Below, in pieces: positions 43,824 to 52,369 of a DNA stretch of 64,000 nucleotides. The notes below the pieces were generated by a model, which saw only the letters and a program-made list of their open reading frames with translations, had not been told where the DNA came from and made no database searches. Position 1 is the first letter of the stretch, and every line of letters begins with the position of its first letter. The stretch spans positions 2,976,001 to 3,040,000 of the forward strand of contig CAVUHL010000003.1 in assembly GCA_963741305.1 (NCBI GenBank), in the 5' to 3' direction. The translations under genes and the position numbers were made by a program. The stretch comes from DATMER01 sp963741305. GTDB lineage: Bacteria > Acidobacteriota > Thermoanaerobaculia > Multivoradales > UBA5704.

Positions 43824-44784
43824 GGCAGGCTACCCGGAGCGGCCCGCCGAGCGCAACCGCTGGATCCTCGCCCGCCGGGGAGCCCGCAACGCGCTCGATC
43901 CGAGGCGACCGTACGCCTACCTCTTGGAAGACGAGCGCGCCGAGGACGGCTCCGTGGTGCCGGTCGCCACCATCTTCCTGACCAATCGGGAATGCCCCTG
44001 GCGCTGCCTGATGTGCGATCTCTGGCAGAACACCCTCACCGAAAGGCTGCCGCCCGGGGCCATCCCCGAGCAGATCGATCACGCTCTCGCGCACCTCGCC
44101 CCCGCGCGCCAGATCAAGCTCTACAACAGCGGTAGCTTCTTCGACTCGCAGGCCATCCCCGTCGAAGATTATGAAGCCATCGCCCGGCGCGTCGCGGGCT
44201 TTGAGCGGGTCGTGGTCGAGTCGCACCCGGCGCTCGTGGGACCCCGCTGTGTCCATCTAAGGGACTTGCTGAGCCCAGCCCAATTGGAAGTCGCGATGGG
44301 GTTGGAGACCGTCCATCCCGAGGCCGGGCCGCGCCTCAACAAGCGCATGACGCTCGATCAATTCGCGCGGGCGGCGGACTTCCTCCAAGAGATCGGCGCG
44401 GCGCTGAGAGTCTTCATCCTGGTCAAGCCGCCCTTTCTCGAAGAGGCGGAGGCTCTGGAATGGGCCGTGCGCTCGCTCGATTTCGCTTTCGATTGCGGCG
44501 CCAGCGTGGCCGCCCTCATCCCGACCCGTTTCGGCAATGGCGCGATGGAAGCCCTGGGTGAACAGGGGCATTTCTCGCCGCCCGCGCTCGCCACGCTCGA
44601 AGCCGCTCTCGCTTCGGGCATTGCACAAGGCCGCGGACGCGTCTTCGCTGACCTCTGGGATCTGGAAAGGTTTTCCAACTGCCACCACTGCTTCGCGGCG
44701 CGGGCCGAACGGCTCCAGATCATGAACCTGCAACAGACCATTCCACCGCTCCCCCACTGTAATCATTGCGGGGGCAACGCCTGA
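43816..44784 (+). CDS. Radical SAM protein with C-terminal cysteine pairs
   Basis: About 322 residues. The cluster motif is CPWRCLMC (Cys 60, 64, 67), in the context FLTNRECPWRCLMCDLW, and the TIM-barrel pattern follows (KLYNSGSFFDSQAIP, VVVESHPALVGPRC, AMGLETVHPEAG). The tail carries two more Cys pairs, NCHHC and HCNHC, which may bind an auxiliary cluster or zinc. The start is either ATG 43807 or 43816; both lie within the end of the ligase gene, and its own end overlaps the FAD oxidoreductase by 19 bp. The reaction is unknown; peptide or small-molecule modification is inferred from the neighbours. Confidence 0.88.
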   Translation: MPEAGYPERPAERNRWILARRGARNALDPRRPYAYLLEDERAEDGSVVPVATIFLTNRECPWRCLMCDLWQNTLTERLPPGAIPEQIDHALAHLAPARQIKLYNSGSFFDSQAIPVEDYEAIARRVAGFERVVVESHPALVGPRCVHLRDLLSPAQLEVAMGLETVHPEAGPRLNKRMTLDQFARAADFLQEIGAALRVFILVKPPFLEEAEALEWAVRSLDFAFDCGASVAALIPTRFGNGAMEALGEQGHFSPPALATLEAALASGIAQGRGRVFADLWDLERFSNCHHCFAARAERLQIMNLQQTIPPLPHCNHCGGNA

Positions 44785-46277
44785 CCTTCGACCTTGCGAT
44801 CGTAGGTTCCGGATTCGGCGGCTCGCTGCTGGCGATGATCGCGCGCCGGCTCGGGCTCTCCGTGGTGCTGCTGGACCGAGGCCGTCACCCGCGCTTCGCC
44901 ATCGGAGAGTCCTCCACGCCACTGGCCAACCTGCTGCTGGAAGAGCTGGCGACGCGCTACGACCTGCCCCGTCTCCTGCCGCTGACCAAGTGGGGAACCT
45001 GGCAGAGCAGCTATCCCGAAATCGCCTGCGGCCTCAAGCGCGGGTTCTCCTTCTATCATCACACCTTCGATCGTCCCTTCTCCAACCGCCGCGACGATCA
45101 GCTCCTGGTGGCAGCCAGCCCGCACGACGCGATCGCCGACACACACTGGTACCGCCCTGATTTCGATCACTTTCTCGTGAACGAAGCACAGCGGCTGGGA
45201 GCGGTCTTCTACGATCAGGTCGAGCTCGACCGCTTCACACCGGGTGAGCTCGAAGGCACGCGCAACGGCCAACGGCTGGCGCTCCGCGCCCGTTTCGTGG
45301 TGGATGCAACGGGACCCCGCGGCTTCCTGCACCGTGCGCTGAACCTGCCCGAATCCCCCTTCCCCAATCTTCCGGCCACCGAGGGCCTCTACGCGCACTT
45401 TCAGGGCGTACGGCGGCTCGACACGAACGAATCACCGCCCTACCCGGTGGATGATGCCGCCCTGCACCATGTCTTCGACGGCGGCTGGATCTGGGTTCTG
45501 CGCTTCAACAATGGGATCACGAGCGCCGGGGCCGCGGTCACCGCCGCCTTGGCCCGGGAGCTGAATCTGGCCGAGGGAGCCCCCGCCTGGGAAAGATTAC
45601 TGGCACACCTGCCCACCGTGGCCGAGCAGTTTGCCGAAGCCGAGCCGGTCACACCCTTCGTCCACCAGCGCCCCCTCGCCTTTCGCAGCTCGCGCTTCAC
45701 CGGCGAGCGCTGGGCGATGCTCCCCTCTGCGGCCGGCTTCATCGATCCGCTGCTCTCGACGGGCTTTCCGCTCACCCTTCTCGGTGTCGCCCGGCTGGCG
45801 GACGCTCTTGAGCACGGCTTCGAAGAGCGGCTGCCAGCCTACGAGGCCGAAACGGGCCAGGATTTGGAGGCCGCCGAGCGGCTGATCGCCGCGCTCTATG
45901 CCAACCTCGGCGACTTTCCGCGCTTCACAGCGCTCTCGCTCCTCTACTTCGCGGCTGCCTCCTTCACGGAAACCGCCCGCCGTCTGGGCCGGCCGCAGCT
46001 CGCCGGAGCCTTCCTGCTGAGCGACCATCCCTGGTTCGGGCCGCGGTCGCGCGCCTGTTGCGAGCGCGCCCTGAGCTCCCGCGATCCGGAGCTGATCGAA
46101 GAGATCCACCGCGCCATCGAGCCAATCGATGTTGCCGGCCTGGGGGACCGGAGCCGCCACAATTGGTACCCGGTGGAAGCCGAGGATCTGCTAGCCGCCG
46201 CCGGAAAGCTCGAAACCACGCCCGAGGAGATCGAGATCCTCCTGCGGCGTTCCAACTTCCGAGCTAACTTATTGTAG
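44766..46277 (+). CDS. FAD-dependent oxidoreductase, halogenase-like
   Basis: 503 residues. The FAD-binding GSGFGGS lies at about 14-20, followed by IGESSTPLANLLLEEL and GLKRGFSFYHHTF, both common to flavin-dependent halogenases and related monooxygenases. The halogenase WxWxIP motif is altered: the equivalent segment reads GGWIWVLRFNNGITSAG. Later LLSTGFPLTLLGVARLA matches the FAD-contact region. Start is a TTG at 44766 inside the radical SAM gene (19-bp overlap). The altered motif argues for a reductase/monooxygenase or a divergent halogenase. Lysine candidates for a halogenating chloramine (as in tryptophan halogenases) cannot be assigned by eye. Confidence 0.83.
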   Translation: MRGQRLTFDLAIVGSGFGGSLLAMIARRLGLSVVLLDRGRHPRFAIGESSTPLANLLLEELATRYDLPRLLPLTKWGTWQSSYPEIACGLKRGFSFYHHTFDRPFSNRRDDQLLVAASPHDAIADTHWYRPDFDHFLVNEAQRLGAVFYDQVELDRFTPGELEGTRNGQRLALRARFVVDATGPRGFLHRALNLPESPFPNLPATEGLYAHFQGVRRLDTNESPPYPVDDAALHHVFDGGWIWVLRFNNGITSAGAAVTAALARELNLAEGAPAWERLLAHLPTVAEQFAEAEPVTPFVHQRPLAFRSSRFTGERWAMLPSAAGFIDPLLSTGFPLTLLGVARLADALEHGFEERLPAYEAETGQDLEAAERLIAALYANLGDFPRFTALSLLYFAAASFTETARRLGRPQLAGAFLLSDHPWFGPRSRACCERALSSRDPELIEEIHRAIEPIDVAGLGDRSRHNWYPVEAEDLLAAAGKLETTPEEIEILLRRSNFRANLL

Positions 46278-46333
46278 GGGAGGGGCTTGCCCCCTCCCGG
46301 GTGGGTGTAAATCCCCGACGAGAAGAACCTTCC

Positions 46334-46829
46334 TTACGTTGAAATGTAACCAGCCTACGTTGAAATCACTCGATCCCACGTGGAAAAGGAAGCAGCCTAC
46401 GTTGAAATGGAAGAATCCTACGTTGAAAAGTGTCCTTCCTTTTCAACGTAGACTGCATCGTACGTTGAAAGTTTTCGATCCTACGTTGAAATCCAGGCAT
46501 TCTACGTTGAAATGAATCCATCCTACGTCGAAGTAGAGATACACTTTTCAACGTAGTGCGCATACTTCTCCACGCAGAATGGACTCTTTTCCACACAAGA
46601 TCGATCCTATGTTGAAATCCCTCGATTCATTTCAACATAGAAAGCTCTCTACGTTGAAAGCTCTTCGCTCTTTTCAACATACACTCCATTCTACGTTGAA
46701 ATCCAACCCGTCTACGTTGAAAAGACTGTAGCCTACGTTGAAAACTGCGCGTCCCTTTCAACGTAGAATGGACACCGAGCCGCTCCTCCGGTATCCTGGA
46801 AGCCAGTCAACCCCGACTTTTCAACGTAG
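46334..46829. repeat. 21-bp-phased array of 22 TACGTTGAAA sites (locus B)
   Basis: The ten-base word TACGTTGAAA, usually CCTACGTTGAAAT, occurs in forward orientation from 46335, 46356, 46377, 46398, 46419, 46461, 46482, 46503, 46524, 46608, 46650, 46692, 46713 and 46734. The reverse word TTTCAACGTA starts at 46441, 46546, 46567, 46588, 46630, 46672, 46756 and 46819. All forward starts are separated by exact multiples of 21; all reverse starts fall exactly one base after a 21-multiple. Sites at 46377, 46524, 46567, 46588, 46608, 46630 and 46672 carry substitutions but keep the register. The array fills 22 of 24 slots. It occupies almost the whole 585-bp gap between the FAD oxidoreductase and the locus B gene, ending 35 bp before its ATG. 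Spacers share no sequence. Confidence 0.97.
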
Positions 46830-46862
46830 GACCGGCACTTCGTGACGCTGGAGGGATCTGGA

Positions 46863-47381
46863 ATGGGCTCGACTCTGTCCATCGACGCCGCGCTCGCCCA
46901 GATGGAGGCGAAGATCGCGCACCACAAGGCGCAGCACGAGCACCACGCGGGGCAGGAGGCGCACCTCGCCCAGCAGCAGGCGTTCCACGCCGAGCAGAAG
47001 GCGGTCCACGAGGCCGAGCACCGGAAGGCGATCGAGCGATACGAGACCTTCAAGGCCGCCTCCGCCTCCATCGGCGAGATGATCGTGGACGAGAAGCCCG
47101 CGTCTCCGCCCCCTCCCCCGCCGCCCGAGGCCATCGACGTCGGCAACTGGCGCTGGCTGAGCAAGATGATGAGCCTCGTTCTCGAGCCCAAGGCCCCGGA
47201 CGAAGTCTTCGGCGCCTCGGTGCTCATCCAGGAGATCCAAAAGCGCTGGGGTCCGAAGCTGCGCCACCCCATCCAGCCAAGGAGCGTCTCCGCCACCCTC
47301 CGCCGCTGGGCCACCATGGGCCAGATCCGCCTCGTCCGGGACGGCCGCTCGTACTACGAGTCCCTGTACACGAAGCGATAG
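46863..47381 (+). CDS. Coiled-coil/winged-helix protein of a repeat-array family (locus B)
   Basis: 172 residues, unknown function. The N-terminal helix (10-65) is extremely rich in His, Gln, Glu and Ala with histidines at heptad positions 21, 28, 42 and 49 (AFHAEQKAVHEAEH). A PPPPPPP linker (about 76-83) joins it to a C-terminal domain (95-172) that looks like a winged helix: FGASVLIQEIQKRWGPKLRH, IQPRSVSATLRRWATMGQIR and a wing LVRDGRSYYESLYTKR. It matches the protein at 19117-19614 in both parts. Start at 46863 has GGAGGG seven bases upstream; a GTG at 46842 is a less likely alternative. The phased array ends just upstream, pointing to autoregulation or to a protein-array complex. Confidence 0.8.
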   Translation: MGSTLSIDAALAQMEAKIAHHKAQHEHHAGQEAHLAQQQAFHAEQKAVHEAEHRKAIERYETFKAASASIGEMIVDEKPASPPPPPPPEAIDVGNWRWLSKMMSLVLEPKAPDEVFGASVLIQEIQKRWGPKLRHPIQPRSVSATLRRWATMGQIRLVRDGRSYYESLYTKR

Positions 47382-47504
47382 GCCAGGGGCTGGAAGGCGG
47401 CCACAGGAATGCTTCTGCGGCCTGCCTTTGCCGCCGCAGCATCTCGCCCCTCCCTAGATCACTCGCGCTTCAAACGCCCGGCCCAACAGGCATCCCTTCC
47501 TTGA

Positions 47505-47518
47505 GTGCATATATGCAC
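47505..47518. promoter_or_regulatory. Perfect 14-bp palindrome GTGCATATATGCAC
   Basis: A perfect inverted repeat with no loop, AT-rich at its centre, 15 bp before the -35-like TTGACG at 47533. It is a plausible dimeric-regulator operator for the exported-protein operon. The regulator is unknown. Confidence 0.5.
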
Positions 47519-47532
47519 CCGGAACTATCGCG

Positions 47533-47561
47533 TTGACGTTGATAAGAGAAAGTTGTAACCT
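47533..47561 (+). promoter_or_regulatory. Candidate sigma-70-type promoter for the exported-protein operon
   Basis: TTGACG (47533-47538) and TAACCT (47556-47561) are separated by 17 bp. They lie about 180 bp before the ATG at 47739 in a 357-bp gene-free stretch after the locus B gene. The -35 is good and the -10 moderate. The leader after it holds no open frame that I can support. Confidence 0.4.
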
Positions 47562-47738
47562 ATCAAAGTCCAGAGATACAGGAGTCGCGCCTATCGTCGC
47601 CTCTCCACGGCTTCACGTGGAGTAAAGAGCACGAAGGTGACGTAGCAGCTAACGTTGGCGGTTGGGGAGCGAGCTTACGGGACAAATTTAACCACCGCTC
47701 TTTACTCGCCGCTCGACCAGTCGTTTGGAGAACACCAT

Positions 47739-50700
47739 ATGAGATTGCTCTCTTTCACTCTGGCGCTCTACCTATCCCTATCGGCTTTCGTTTCGCCGAT
47801 CGAAGGTGAGTGTACTCATCTGGACGCCGATGCTCAGGAGATCGCTTCGGCGCCTTGCGCCGCAAGCGAGGCCTCGTGCCACGTCTGGCAGCAGTTCCGC
47901 GGGGCGCACCCATTCCCCTACCAAACTATCGCCGTCAGTGTTGCGCCTAACGGCGATACGGCAGTTATCCTATCGGAACCACCGCCGATTGCGCCGCCCG
48001 AAGAGATCACTGCGCTCGTTGAGGCTGTATTCGATGGCTACTCACCGAAAATCGACCGCCTTCGATTTCCAGTCGGGCACGATGGATGGCTTGAAGACAT
48101 AGTTCTCTATGTTGAGAACGATGAGGAAGCTACGATTTCTATCCCGACCGCTAGTGGCGAAACGATCACGCTCGCGTCTGGCCTCGCAAATCGTCTGCAG
48201 TATCTTCACCAAGTTCTCTTCGGAAGCGCTGAGGATTTCTACGTCGACCAAATAAACAAGCCAAACGTGGTGACGCGTATCACGTTGCCCGACTTGAAGG
48301 TCACGGCAGCCGACCTTCAAAGTATTATCAGAGACAAAAATCGCAAATGGCTTGCACTAGCTTCACCTGACTCTGCGCCCGTGTCTTGGGCCGAGGCGCA
48401 AATGAAGACGAAGGCGTCGAGCTTCATCGGCGACTCCGCCGATGTCGTCGTTTTATTAATTCCGCCCAATTCAGAAGTCACATCGATTCGCGGCGAGTTC
48501 CGAAGATTCGCAGTTACCACCGACTATATCGTAGGAGCGCTTCGGCCGAAGCGCGGAGGCCTTGCTCTTTTTGGGCGCAATCGGCTGATCCCGCTTGATG
48601 TGCTGCCGCCGTTGCGGTTCGAAACGGTGGCTTCGCTGGCGCGCACACTCGGGACGCCGCTTGGGCAGAGCTACGAGCGCCAGCGAGTGTTGGCCGGCAA
48701 GATTGGCTCCGGAGAGCATGCCGAATGGGATTGGGCGCCAATCTACCTCTCCCCGCAGCTACAGGACTCTGAGTTCGGAACTCTGTTGAACCTAGCAGAT
48801 CAACAGCTTAAGTCGTGGTCCGAGCGCGGAGAAGTTCGCTATGCTAACTTCAGCTACCCGGATCCAGAGAGATTCCCGTTCGGCGAAACGACGGCTACGG
48901 ATTGGTTCATGGAGCACGCGCTCAGCACCTCACTAATCTTCAACTGGAACACGCGAGCTTTCTCTACTGCGGTCGATGACACAGTTGGCCGCATCATCTC
49001 CGCGTCCAGCACCACGGCGCTGCCAATGTCTTACATTATACCTGTAGAAGAGGAGCTGGAATTCCTGACCATGCTCCGCGAGTCCCGCGAAATCGACCCC
49101 AGCGCCCGCTCAATTGAGGCGAGCAATACAGGAACTAAATACTTCGCAAGTTTGGGAGATCCACTTCTCGCGCGAGTCGTGCAGAATACTTTTTTATATC
49201 AGATCCTGAGCGAAGCACAACCATTCCGGAGGACAGCGACTTCGCCAGTGAACGAAACAAAAAGATCTACAGCGGTCACAAAAATTCTCATCGACGAGAC
49301 CTCGCGCTGGATGACCGAGGCAACGGAGCCACGGCCCGAGGGCAATGCAGAGTTGGCCAAATTAGTGCGCCAAAGTGGTATGACGATTCCGAAACTCGCA
49401 GAGTTGCTCGCGGCTCCAGAATTGAACACGAGAACCATAGTTCGCGCGAGGTCGTCAGCCGAACTTGCCGCTGAAACCCTTAGACGGCTCTTTATCGATG
49501 GAGAGGCACAGCAGACTGAGTTAAAGGATATTTACGAAAAACGTTTCGCGGAGTTCAAAGGGAGATGCCGAGAACTCGGCGGCACAACTGAGACTGTGAA
49601 GGATGGCACTATATGCAAATACCAGTCGGCTACGGGTCAGCCGGCGACGTTTCCCACTTCGTATGATGCGCGATACAACGCACTTGTCGCGGAACTAACG
49701 AGCTTAGATCAGCAGGCCCAAAACGCCGAGGCGACACTGAGTAAGGCCGGAGAGACGCTGGAACGGCTCGCCAAGGAACGCGAGACGGCAGACCGAGTCG
49801 CTGACGATCTGCGGCTCAGAGCATCGTTTGCAGCGGATCTGGATAGGGTCCTCGCGAGTGTGTTGCAAGCTACCAGCGCCACTGCCAGCGATTCCTTCAT
49901 ACAGACTCCCAGCGTCGTGCTGTCATGCAACGCCGCAGACAAATCATCTGTCGGGGGTCATAATATCGATGCCCTGCCATGGCTGGTCAAACAAGGATCT
50001 ATGAAAGCCGCGCCGGTGGTGGGCACGATAGGAGATCGGCCGACCTTAGTCGTGCCGAAGGAGCAACTAGGCCGGAGTACGGAACTCGCACGTCGCATGA
50101 TTGAGAGATCGCGAGAGACCCCACTTCCGCCGGACAGACCACTCCACGAGGCGCTCGGCCTTTCCACGGAAAGGAAGAGTGGCTCGTTCCTTGAGCAGCT
50201 CCGCAATCGTACAGAACTTTTGTCAGGCGGTGACGCGGAAGTGATGACCCGAGCCCGTGAATGCAAGTGCGATCTTTATGTGGAGCGCGGCGCAGGCGAC
50301 ACTACGATGATCGTCTCCCTTGGACCCCCTCCAAGAGCGGAGTCGGTGTTCGGGAGTTCGCGGCTAGTCGAGAAGCTCCAAGAGGAAGCTAAACCGTCCG
50401 GTCGCGTTCTGTTCGCCGGCTTCAGCAAGGAACAAGTATCCGCTCTCACGCGCAACGCCGTGCGGCAACCGGGGGAAGCAAAACAAGCAGGCCGATTCCT
50501 AGAAGACGCCATCGGGAGAACCAAGGACTTTTTTCGCAACGCCGTTGATCCAGCAGCCAACGTCTTGAGACTACCTATGAAGCCAGGCAAGTCAGCGATC
50601 GTAGCCCTTTCTCAAGACACAGTGGCCGCTCGTGGACGTTTGGCCGAGATGCTCGAGCAGCGCCCAGGCTGGCGCAACGCAGAGGTCATAGACGGGATCG

Positions 50701-51032
50701 GCAAAGGATCGCCGCCGCTGTTCGAAGTTGTCTTCCCGAAGGAAGGGAAGAAGGGTACCGATCTGGAGTCGATTTCGGTTCATGTTTATGGGGAGAAGCG
50801 CAATGTCGTGACTGGGACAGATCTCATCACCCGCGCGAAAACGACCGTCGGCGGACTCTCCAAGACGGACCCCGTCGTCGCTGATGCGATCAACCGACTC
50901 GCGGAGCAGCTAGAGCGGGATTCTAGGGTGAAGGAGGTCGAATTTTTCCTGAAGGACGTTGATTCCGTAAGAATTGTACGGATGAGGCGGAACTATATGA
51001 CGCACACTTTCGAGGTCGAACTTGGCAAGTGA
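47739..51032 (+). CDS. Very large exported protein of unknown function
   Basis: About 1097 residues. The ATG at 47739 follows GGAG by 8 nt and begins a signal peptide (MRLLSFTLALYLSLSAFVSP) with Cys residues soon after. No catalytic motif is recognised. Residues about 650-705 form a coiled coil (LVAELTSLDQQAQNAEATLS, ERLAKERETADRVADDLRLR). The rest is mixed alpha/beta with several Asp/Glu-rich loops, and the end (KEVEFFLKDVDSVRIVRMRR) is strand-rich. Its codon usage is less GC-biased than in flanking genes, suggesting acquisition. The stop overlaps the TTG start of the next gene by 11 bp, so the two are coupled. It is the largest member of a three-gene unit with a possible caspase-like protein and a two-TM protein. 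Confidence 0.8.
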   Translation: MRLLSFTLALYLSLSAFVSPIEGECTHLDADAQEIASAPCAASEASCHVWQQFRGAHPFPYQTIAVSVAPNGDTAVILSEPPPIAPPEEITALVEAVFDGYSPKIDRLRFPVGHDGWLEDIVLYVENDEEATISIPTASGETITLASGLANRLQYLHQVLFGSAEDFYVDQINKPNVVTRITLPDLKVTAADLQSIIRDKNRKWLALASPDSAPVSWAEAQMKTKASSFIGDSADVVVLLIPPNSEVTSIRGEFRRFAVTTDYIVGALRPKRGGLALFGRNRLIPLDVLPPLRFETVASLARTLGTPLGQSYERQRVLAGKIGSGEHAEWDWAPIYLSPQLQDSEFGTLLNLADQQLKSWSERGEVRYANFSYPDPERFPFGETTATDWFMEHALSTSLIFNWNTRAFSTAVDDTVGRIISASSTTALPMSYIIPVEEELEFLTMLRESREIDPSARSIEASNTGTKYFASLGDPLLARVVQNTFLYQILSEAQPFRRTATSPVNETKRSTAVTKILIDETSRWMTEATEPRPEGNAELAKLVRQSGMTIPKLAELLAAPELNTRTIVRARSSAELAAETLRRLFIDGEAQQTELKDIYEKRFAEFKGRCRELGGTTETVKDGTICKYQSATGQPATFPTSYDARYNALVAELTSLDQQAQNAEATLSKAGETLERLAKERETADRVADDLRLRASFAADLDRVLASVLQATSATASDSFIQTPSVVLSCNAADKSSVGGHNIDALPWLVKQGSMKAAPVVGTIGDRPTLVVPKEQLGRSTELARRMIERSRETPLPPDRPLHEALGLSTERKSGSFLEQLRNRTELLSGGDAEVMTRARECKCDLYVERGAGDTTMIVSLGPPPRAESVFGSSRLVEKLQEEAKPSGRVLFAGFSKEQVSALTRNAVRQPGEAKQAGRFLEDAIGRTKDFFRNAVDPAANVLRLPMKPGKSAIVALSQDTVAARGRLAEMLEQRPGWRNAEVIDGIGKGSPPLFEVVFPKEGKKGTDLESISVHVYGEKRNVVTGTDLITRAKTTVGGLSKTDPVVADAINRLAEQLERDSRVKEVEFFLKDVDSVRIVRMRRNYMTHTFEVELGK

Positions 51033-51957
51033 CAGGTCGCGTGAGCGAATAGCGATTCTCCTCGGCATTCCTGTCACACGCGACGCGTTTTGCGAGAGGG
51101 CTGCAGACCCGCGGTGGGACTACGGACGAAAGCTTTTGTCGGTTCGGTCTGCCGAACAGGTTTTCGAGCAGATCTACGAACCTGTCTGCACCGTCGCCAA
51201 CGATTTGTTACGGCGCGCCGAATCGGAGGGCGTCGCTGTATGCCTAAATGCTTGCCTGGAGGATCTTCAAAGCGTCTCGTATACGCACGACGTTCTCATA
51301 ATCGTTGCGCACTGGCGGAACTTTGTAGTTGAAGATTCCGACTTGCTGGAAGGTTGGCCCATTCGTCTGGCACAGGGAGCGAAGGACGATGTTCTACGTT
51401 ATCTTGTGGGCGAGATCACTCGTCGGGCCGGGGCCGCTCGCGTCATCCTTGAGGGCTCTTTAGCGAACGACCGGGAACTGCGCAGGCGTGTGGTGACCGC
51501 AATGAATCAACTCATCGACACAGGGAAGCTGACCCCGTTCCTTCCAGCGGAGGTAAGCGGAATTACAACACACAGCTTGATCACCAAGACGTTATCGAGG
51601 GATCTTCTCGACAATGCCTTTAGTGGCGCACTGCGGCACGGCAATCAGCTTGAACTTGCCGATGGCTTGCACACGGTGTCGGCGATCAATGCCGCGATCG
51701 ATCCCGCTTTCCGTGGTCTAATTGACCTTTCGTGCTGCACATCTTCTGTCTTGGGAACATATTTGAAGCTAATGCGCGGCGACACTCTACAGGTGATGAT
51801 GGGTGACCACTTAATCGTTCCTGCACCCCAACTACGCCTCATCGAGCGGACTCTAGAGTTGATTGTACTTCAACCTTCAACTGGGTATCTAGAGGCCAAG
51901 ACAGTCCTCGTGGACGGCTTGGGTGAGTTGCACCGAAACCGACTGGCTGCTTACTGA
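51022..51957 (+). CDS. Possible CHAT/caspase-fold protein
   Basis: 311 residues from a TTG at 51022 (MASDRSRERIAILLGIP), inside the end of the preceding gene. Two segments fit a CHAT-type cysteine protease: a hydrophobic strand ending in His (DVLIIVAHWRN, His97) and, about 140 residues later, a strand ending in Cys (FRGLIDLSCCTSSVLGTYLK, Cys238/239), with the spacing and strand context of the caspase dyad. There is no TPR region or signal peptide, so it should be cytoplasmic, while its upstream partner is exported. The protease assignment rests on these two segments only and is tentative. Confidence 0.6.
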   Translation: MASDRSRERIAILLGIPVTRDAFCERAADPRWDYGRKLLSVRSAEQVFEQIYEPVCTVANDLLRRAESEGVAVCLNACLEDLQSVSYTHDVLIIVAHWRNFVVEDSDLLEGWPIRLAQGAKDDVLRYLVGEITRRAGAARVILEGSLANDRELRRRVVTAMNQLIDTGKLTPFLPAEVSGITTHSLITKTLSRDLLDNAFSGALRHGNQLELADGLHTVSAINAAIDPAFRGLIDLSCCTSSVLGTYLKLMRGDTLQVMMGDHLIVPAPQLRLIERTLELIVLQPSTGYLEAKTVLVDGLGELHRNRLAAY

Positions 51958-51973
51958 ATCGGAGAGATCGACG

Positions 51974-52369
51974 ATGAACGCACGACGAATTCTCGAATCC
52001 GCAGAGTTCATACCCGAAGGCGTTCTTGGCCAAGGGAACCGCCTAGCCAACAAGGACGCGTTGCTCACAAAACTGAGGCGTTACAAGCAATTCGTAACAC
52101 TAACCCTTATCTTGCTCTATGTATTAGCGGCCAGCGTGGCGGTCGCCACTATCTTCATGGCAATGAAGACCGCCCCCTTGCCCAAGGGCTTTCTTCCATA
52201 TGCTGGCGGTGCAGCGTTCGTCGCGCTCCTTGAGTTCGCGCGTCGACTAACGAAGGACTGGTTACTCATGACATTGCCACTAGCAGTCGCCGAGCATGTC
52301 TCGGACGAGCAACTGAGTAGTTTCATTGACAGCCTTTTGACGGCGCTTGGAAAGGGCGACGATCGCTAG
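51974..52369 (+). CDS. Small two-TM membrane protein of the exported-protein operon
   Basis: 131 residues starting MNARRILESAEFIPEGVLGQ behind GGAGAG. Two hydrophobic segments lie at about 39-62 (FVTLTLILLYVLAASVAVATIF) and 72-90 (GFLPYAGGAAFVALLEFAR), with short cytoplasmic-type ends and an amphipathic C-terminal helix. I recognise no family. It is 16 bp after the preceding stop and completes the three-gene unit. It could anchor or pore-link the other two products; this is inference. Confidence 0.65.
   Translation: MNARRILESAEFIPEGVLGQGNRLANKDALLTKLRRYKQFVTLTLILLYVLAASVAVATIFMAMKTAPLPKGFLPYAGGAAFVALLEFARRLTKDWLLMTLPLAVAEHVSDEQLSSFIDSLLTALGKGDDR

Noticed and set aside
46366..46596. Minus-strand 76-codon frame through the locus B array, encoding a heptad pattern FQRRxxx, as a possible coiled-coil gene
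   Set aside because: 21 bp equals seven codons, so the array automatically creates a seven-residue pattern. The frame has no ribosome-binding site, is broken outside this part (stop near 46627), and the opposite-orientation sites keep the DNA register and not a reading frame. The DNA, not a peptide, is conserved.
46334..46829. The array as a CRISPR
   Set aside because: Repeats are only 10-12 bp, spacers about 10 bp, orientation is mixed, several repeats are degenerate, and there is no cas gene.
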